The notes under the pieces: model-generated
The model's input: the letters and a program-made list of their open reading frames with translations, nothing else
Told to the model about the DNA's origin: nothing
The model's database searches: none
Position numbers and translations under genes: made by a program
DNA from: Nitrospira lenta
GTDB taxonomy: Bacteria > Nitrospirota > Nitrospiria > Nitrospirales > Nitrospiraceae
Assembly (NCBI GenBank): GCA_945865525.1
Contig: CAMBDY010000001.1
Location: 62,001 to 126,000 of the forward strand
Length of the DNA: 64,000 nucleotides
Reading direction: 5' to 3'
In this document: in pieces, positions 60,679 to 64,000 of the stretch
Layout of the letters: the number at the start of each line of letters is the position of its first letter
Position numbering within the stretch: the first letter of the stretch is position 1

Positions 60679-61043
60679 TTCTTATGCTCCTTGCTTCCTT
60701 TGAGTGCCTTGTCGGCATGGGCCTTCACTTGGCGGACAAGATCCTGCACCTTAGCCGCGTCGCCCTGCCCGGCGGCTACGCGTGCTTCCGTTACGAGCTC
60801 TCTAGCGTCGCTCAGGTGGTCTTCAATCTCCGTTTGCAGGGTAGGGGAGGCAACGGTTCCACCTAACGCAGCGCGGTGATACGCCTCCCACGCACGGTCC
60901 ACCGCATGTTGAGCCTCATGCACTGCCTGCGCGATTTTTGGATGCGGGTGCCGAGACGTATCAAGGGGGCCAGCTTGGAGCGGTGAGGCCCCGAGCAGTG
61001 CGATGAGGACTAATGCTACATAAAGGATTTTATTGCATACCAT
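60675..61043 (-). CDS. Small exported helical protein, SmbP-like in style
   Basis: The 122-residue product has a signal peptide ending in LQA and an almost entirely helical mature part of about 98 residues. VHEAQHAVDRAWEAYHRAAL and HLSDARELVTEARVAAGQ repeat an Ala/His/Glu heptad-like pattern. This recalls the four-helix small metal-binding protein SmbP of nitrifiers, but there are fewer His residues. Metal binding is therefore only a possibility. It sits between two SUMF1-fold genes and overlaps the downstream one by 4 bp. Confidence 0.72.
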   Translation of the reverse strand: MVCNKILYVALVLIALLGASPLQAGPLDTSRHPHPKIAQAVHEAQHAVDRAWEAYHRAALGGTVASPTLQTEIEDHLSDARELVTEARVAAGQGDAAKVQDLVRQVKAHADKALKGSKEHKK

Positions 61044-61099
61044 CGCTATCCTCCTTTCCTCATGATCCAGCCATCCGCAAAAACGCTCTCAATGTTTCT

Positions 61100-62158
61100 T
61101 CACGGCTGCTTCATCGACGCTTTAATAAGCGAGTGAAGTTCCAGTAATTCAACGTTCTTGGGGTCGATGGTCAACCCTTGATCCACTAGCTTCTGTGCTT
61201 CCGCAAACCGTTCGCGTCCCATGTCTACCAACGCTGCGATGTAGTTGTCCCTGAGCTGCTGCTCGATGGCTGCCGGCGCGGCCATCGCACAGCGAAAGCC
61301 CAGACCGACGCCGTAGCTGTTATTGAGTGGGTCATTCCAGAACCGATGCGCCGATCTGACCGTGCCCGCCGGTGCGATCCACGAGCCCCCACGAATAACC
61401 CGCTTTTCACCAACTGTGAGCCGGTCCACATAGGTACCCGTACCACCCATCCACACGGGTTTTGCCGGACCAGTTGGATTCACCGGGGTTTCAAGCCGTG
61501 TATAGTACCGGGGGTCATACCAGTCAGCCACCCACTCAAAGGCATTGCCTGCCATGTTGTAGACGCCATAATAACTGGCGCCTTCTGGATAAGAGTCCAC
61601 TGGCATGGTTGTCTCGTTATTCTTCCCATAGTTGGCTTTTGCTGGATCAATGTCATTACCCCAGGGATAGAGATTGGCCTTTGGGCCACGAGCCGCCTTC
61701 TCCCATTCTGCTTCGGTCGGAAGTCGTTTGCCCCGATATTCACAGAACAATTTCGCATCACCATAATTGACCCCGACGACCGGCTGGACTGCTTTATTTA
61801 AACGAGGATCGTCCCAGTAGGCTGGGGCGGGATGACCCTTCGCCTTTATGAATTCGCCAAAGTCCTTGTTCGAGACCTCATATTTGTCCATTAGGTATGA
61901 GTCAAGGAACACCGTGTGCGCCGGACCTTCGTCGTTGAAGGCCTCCGCAGACCAGGGCCGACTCATTCTTTTGTCATAGAGCGTGGGTTTTTTGTCCGAG
62001 GGCCCCGGCGCCTTCCTGTCAAGGCCCATTACTGATGGCCCATGTCCGATATAGACCATTTCTTTCGGGGTCAAGGATTCGTCGGCATAGCTCGTTCCGG
62101 CTAGTATGGTCATACCGGTCACTAGGACCGCTGCCAGAGCAGCGTTTAATCGATTCAT
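61100..62158 (-). CDS. Exported SUMF1/FGE-fold protein with C-terminal helical tail
   Basis: The 352-residue protein has a signal peptide (about residues 1-25, ending SYA) and the FGE-sulfatase fold: KRLPTEAEWEKAARG, NMAGNAFEWVADWYD, IRGGSWIAPAGTVRSAHRFW and GVGLGFRCA. As in its neighbours, the Cys pair used by FGE is missing after GGSW. After FRCA come about 55 residues forming a TPR-like helical pair (RERFAEAQKLVDQGLTIDP then VELLELHSLIKA). It is clearly a paralogue of the gene at 62224-63204, 65 bp upstream. Confidence 0.9.
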   Translation of the reverse strand: MNRLNAALAAVLVTGMTILAGTSYADESLTPKEMVYIGHGPSVMGLDRKAPGPSDKKPTLYDKRMSRPWSAEAFNDEGPAHTVFLDSYLMDKYEVSNKDFGEFIKAKGHPAPAYWDDPRLNKAVQPVVGVNYGDAKLFCEYRGKRLPTEAEWEKAARGPKANLYPWGNDIDPAKANYGKNNETTMPVDSYPEGASYYGVYNMAGNAFEWVADWYDPRYYTRLETPVNPTGPAKPVWMGGTGTYVDRLTVGEKRVIRGGSWIAPAGTVRSAHRFWNDPLNNSYGVGLGFRCAMAAPAAIEQQLRDNYIAALVDMGRERFAEAQKLVDQGLTIDPKNVELLELHSLIKASMKQP

Positions 62159-62223
62159 GTCAAACCTCCTGTCGCGGAATCGGTCTTGGGGGGCCTTGCG
62201 GCCCCCCTGAATTAGTTCGCTGA

Positions 62224-63204
62224 CTATTTATTTTTGACGCTCTTCTTAATTAAGTCCCGGGTCGCTTGATATTCCTTGTTACCTGGATCCGCTGCCAAGG
62301 CTTTGCTAATGGAGGTCATCGCCTCCACGTTCTTTTCCGCACCCATCGCCACTAAGGCTTGAATGAAGGCGTCCTGGCCCGCTTGTATCGTTTCGTCTGA
62401 TCCAGCCTTCGCATCTATCGATTGCGCACAACGAAACCCAAGGCCGACCCCGTAAGAGTTATTGTCCGGTTGATTCCAGAACCGATGGCTCGCATGGAGG
62501 GAGGATGCAGGTGCGAGCCAGGAACCGCCGCGCAGCGCTTTCACTGGGCCTTGATTGGCAAAGTTGTACCCCTTTTCCGCGCCCTTTGGATTTAAGGCAG
62601 GGCTTTCCTTGTAATACTTCTGATCGTACCAGTCTTCCACCCATTCGAAGACGTTCCCCGACATGTTATAGACCCCGAACCCGCTCACACCCTCCGGGTA
62701 GGAATCAACGGCGGTCGTATGACCGACATTCTGCCCATAGTTGGCTTTCTTCTGGTTGAGTGTATGGCCCCAGGGATAATGGTTGTCGCCTTGTGGGCCC
62801 TTAGCCGCTCGCTCCCATTCTGCTTCCGTTGGCAGCCGCTTACCCTCCCATTTGCAGAAGGCGCTGGCGTCCGTCCAGCTCACACCGACCACCGGCTGAG
62901 TGGCTTTGCTGAGCCGCGGATCGTCCCAGTAGGCCGGCGCTGCGTTACCGGTCGCATTCATAAAGGCTTTGTACCGGGTGTTTGAAGTTTCAAACTTGTC
63001 GATCAAGTAGGCATCGAGCACGACCTGGTGCTTGGCTTCATCTGAATGGTGTTCGCTGCCCATGGTGAACTCGCCCCGTGGGATAAGTACCACAGCCTTA
63101 TCGCTAGCCTCGCTAGGTGGCGTGTTCGCCGCTGACGCGACAGAAATAGCTCCCGCTATTAATGCCACGCTTAATCCGACTTGGAGAACGGTCTCACTCC
63201 GCAT
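62224..63204 (-). CDS. Exported SUMF1/FGE-fold protein with C-terminal helical tail, paralogue
   Basis: The 326-residue product has a signal peptide ending near SAA and the same fold: VLIPRGEFTMGSEHHSDE, PAYWDDPRLSKATQPVVGV, KRLPTEAEWERAAKG, NMSGNVFEWVEDWYD and LRGGSWLAPASSL, ending GVGLGFRCAQS. No Cys follows GGSW, so FGE chemistry is excluded. The C-terminal 60 residues (EKNVEAMTSISKALAADPGN) match the tail of the downstream paralogue. AGGAGGG-type sequence precedes ATG 63204. It is 19 bp downstream of the zinc-ribbon gene and likely in one transcript with it. Confidence 0.9.
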   Translation of the reverse strand: MRSETVLQVGLSVALIAGAISVASAANTPPSEASDKAVVLIPRGEFTMGSEHHSDEAKHQVVLDAYLIDKFETSNTRYKAFMNATGNAAPAYWDDPRLSKATQPVVGVSWTDASAFCKWEGKRLPTEAEWERAAKGPQGDNHYPWGHTLNQKKANYGQNVGHTTAVDSYPEGVSGFGVYNMSGNVFEWVEDWYDQKYYKESPALNPKGAEKGYNFANQGPVKALRGGSWLAPASSLHASHRFWNQPDNNSYGVGLGFRCAQSIDAKAGSDETIQAGQDAFIQALVAMGAEKNVEAMTSISKALAADPGNKEYQATRDLIKKSVKNK

Positions 63205-63223
63205 AAAACCCTCCTTGTGAAAA

Positions 63224-63526
63224 TTACGACCGACCCAACCCCTTAGATGGAGAGGACTTCTTTGGCGTATGCGCCAAGGAAGCCAGGCTCAACTGATGCC
63301 CAGCCTCTCGATTCTGCAGGATAATGGGATCGACTACGTCGCCGCATTGTACACAGCGTCTCCCAGTAAGTTCCAGCCCCCCGGCACTTTCGAGCGACCC
63401 CCCGCAAGAATAATTGACCATGAGTCCCTTGCATCGACTGCAAGCAGGTTCACGCCGGATGACGGAAGGGACGTAGTGAGTGTCGAACTGCCCAATTCCG
63501 ATTTTTTCGACCATTGCTCTTGCCAT
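63224..63526 (-). CDS. Small zinc-ribbon protein
   Basis: The 100-residue protein has two Cys pairs, Cys29-x2-Cys32 (CSRCKG) and Cys58-x2-Cys61 (CVQCGDVVDP), with another Cys at 41. This spacing suits a zinc ribbon or rubredoxin-like knuckle. No DNA-binding helix is obvious, and the tail is Ser/Lys-rich. GGAGGGGAAC precedes ATG 63526. It is the first gene of the SUMF1 block and is divergent from the merR-like gene, whose operator boxes also cover its promoter. Confidence 0.75.
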   Translation of the reverse strand: MARAMVEKIGIGQFDTHYVPSVIRREPACSRCKGLMVNYSCGGSLESAGGLELTGRRCVQCGDVVDPIILQNREAGHQLSLASLAHTPKKSSPSKGLGRS

Positions 63527-63550
63527 GATTGTTCCCCTCCAAAGGATTGA

Positions 63551-63644
63551 CGTCCAATGTTAGACTAAGCCATGTCCAATCTTTAGGCTATTTTGTCCAA
63601 TGTGTCAAGCGTTATTCTCTTAAATATTTGACAAACATTGGACA
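63551..63644. promoter_or_regulatory. Operator array: four TGTCCAAT boxes with 21-22 bp phasing
   Basis: The boxes are CGTCCAAT (63551-63558), TGTCCAAT (63573-63580), TGTCCAAT (63594-63601) and the inverted ATTGGACA (63637-63644). Steps are 22, 21 and 43 bp, close to whole helical turns, so all lie on about the same face of the DNA. The third and fourth boxes each sit in the spacer of one of the two divergent promoters. A multimeric MerR-family repressor such as the adjacent gene product is the natural candidate binder. Confidence 0.7.
63580..63608 (-). promoter_or_regulatory. Promoter of the zinc-ribbon/SUMF1 block
   Basis: Read on the minus strand, consensus TTGACA (63608-63603), a 17-nt spacer and TAAAGA (63585-63580) form a good sigma70-type promoter 54 nt upstream of the zinc-ribbon ATG. 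An ATTGGACA box begins 1 nt after the -35 element. Confidence 0.65.
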
Positions 63645-63656
63645 TTCAAGTATGTT
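63628..63656 (+). promoter_or_regulatory. Promoter of the merR-like gene
   Basis: TTGACA (63628-63633), a 17-nt spacer and TATGTT (63651-63656) form a good promoter. An ATTGGACA box begins 3 nt after the -35 element, so the regulator probably represses itself. The expected start point is only a few bases before ATG 63668, giving a very short leader. Confidence 0.65.
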
Positions 63657-63667
63657 GGGGTTCATCA

Positions 63668-64000
63668 ATGAACATTCATAGAATTCACAGAGTTGCAAAG
63701 CTCACAGGCCTTTCGAAGGATATTATCCGCGTCTGGGAGAGGCGATATGGGCTTGTCAAGCCTTCACGAAGCTCCAATCGCTATCGCGAATATAGCGACG
63801 AAGAGGTGGCGCTCCTCCGCTTTGTAAAGAGTCAGATGGAGCACGGCGCAACGATTGGTTTACTGGCAGCGGAGGGACATGATTCGCTTGTCGCACGCAT
63901 GCATAGCGCGACTGCTTTTTCTCCGGAGGATCAGAAGCCGCATAATCGCTTGTTAGATGATTTGATGAGATTCCTAGACCCACTTGATAAGGCAGGATTC
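63668..64000 (+). CDS. MerR-family regulator resembling CarH/LitR photoreceptors, N-terminal part
   Basis: The first 111 codons are visible and the gene runs off the right edge. Residues 4-70 form a MerR winged helix: IHRVAKLTGLSKDIIRVWER, then RYGLVKPSRSSNRYREYSDE and EVALLRFVKSQMEHGATIG. The WERRYG...P.R...NYR-type wording is the CarA/CarH/LitR subgroup, whose full-length members carry a cobalamin-binding domain and sense light. The start of a following helical region (NRLLDDLMRFLDPLDKAGF) fits the helix bundle that precedes that domain, but the cobalamin motif is beyond the window. It faces the zinc-ribbon/SUMF1 genes across a shared operator region. Confidence 0.85.
   Translation, partial: MNIHRIHRVAKLTGLSKDIIRVWERRYGLVKPSRSSNRYREYSDEEVALLRFVKSQMEHGATIGLLAAEGHDSLVARMHSATAFSPEDQKPHNRLLDDLMRFLDPLDKAGF

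Overview
The window looks like a chromosomal segment of a Nitrospira-type nitrite oxidiser (phylum Nitrospirota). The main reason is a complex I operon with two consecutive nuoM genes and no nuoE or nuoF, an arrangement I recall as the '2M' complex I of Nitrospira. Supporting signs are several SUMF1-fold periplasmic proteins, small secreted proteins of a type I associate with this genus, and one intergenic repeat of a kind I recall from Nitrospira genomes. Gene density is high, no rRNA, IS element, prophage or CRISPR array is visible, and four tRNAs plus the 4.5S/SRP RNA are present. The genus is an inference from gene content.

Layout. 1-10 kb: the 5' end of rimO, a gamma-carbonic anhydrase, a possible methyltransferase-fold protein, argB-xerC-trmFO, tRNA-Val, a TPR lipoprotein, a DksA-like protein, and recR-ybaB-dnaX followed by the SRP RNA. 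10-18 kb: tRNA-Ser, a HEAT-repeat protein, tRNA-Leu, tig-clpP-clpX closed by a perfect 17-bp terminator stem, then a HEAT lipoprotein, an unusually long TatA and an M24 peptidase. 18-31 kb: small secreted or unknown proteins, a C26 glutamine hydrolase, an amino acid permease, a PsiE-like protein, a Cys-rich duplicated protein, nagZ-pepA, queE, a HAD phosphatase, tRNA-Leu, and a PriA that has lost its ATPase motifs.

31.2-44.9 kb: nuoABCDGIJKLMMN. Genes E, F and H are missing from the cluster. The two NuoM proteins differ strongly, and NuoL has a long C-terminal lateral helix, which fits a longer membrane arm. Without NuoEF the peripheral arm probably exchanges electrons with ferredoxin or another small carrier instead of NADH; in a nitrite oxidiser it could run in reverse to supply low-potential electrons.

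45-64 kb: a phosphodiester glycosidase-like protein, an intergenic repeat, a rhodanese, pyrE, then fifteen closely packed minus-strand genes (47.6-59.25 kb). These encode a DUF2878 protein, a cyclopropane-synthase-family lipid methyltransferase, DUF1365, an FAD oxidoreductase, an SDR, an NTF2-like protein, a chalcone-isomerase-like protein, a CbiX-like chelatase, DUF523/DUF1722, photolyase, a DoxX-like protein, a secreted helical protein, a PDZ protein, DUF4149 and a TIGR01777 epimerase. The core of this set matches light/singlet-oxygen response clusters of Proteobacteria (lipid modification plus photorepair). Beyond it lie three SUMF1-fold exported proteins, a small helical exported protein and a zinc-ribbon protein. 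A MerR regulator resembling CarH/LitR photoreceptors is transcribed divergently from the zinc-ribbon gene. Their shared intergenic region holds two face-to-face promoters, each with the same 8-bp box in its spacer, and the boxes repeat every 21-22 bp. I infer a cobalamin/light-regulated membrane-protection regulon, to which the SUMF1 block may be a new addition.
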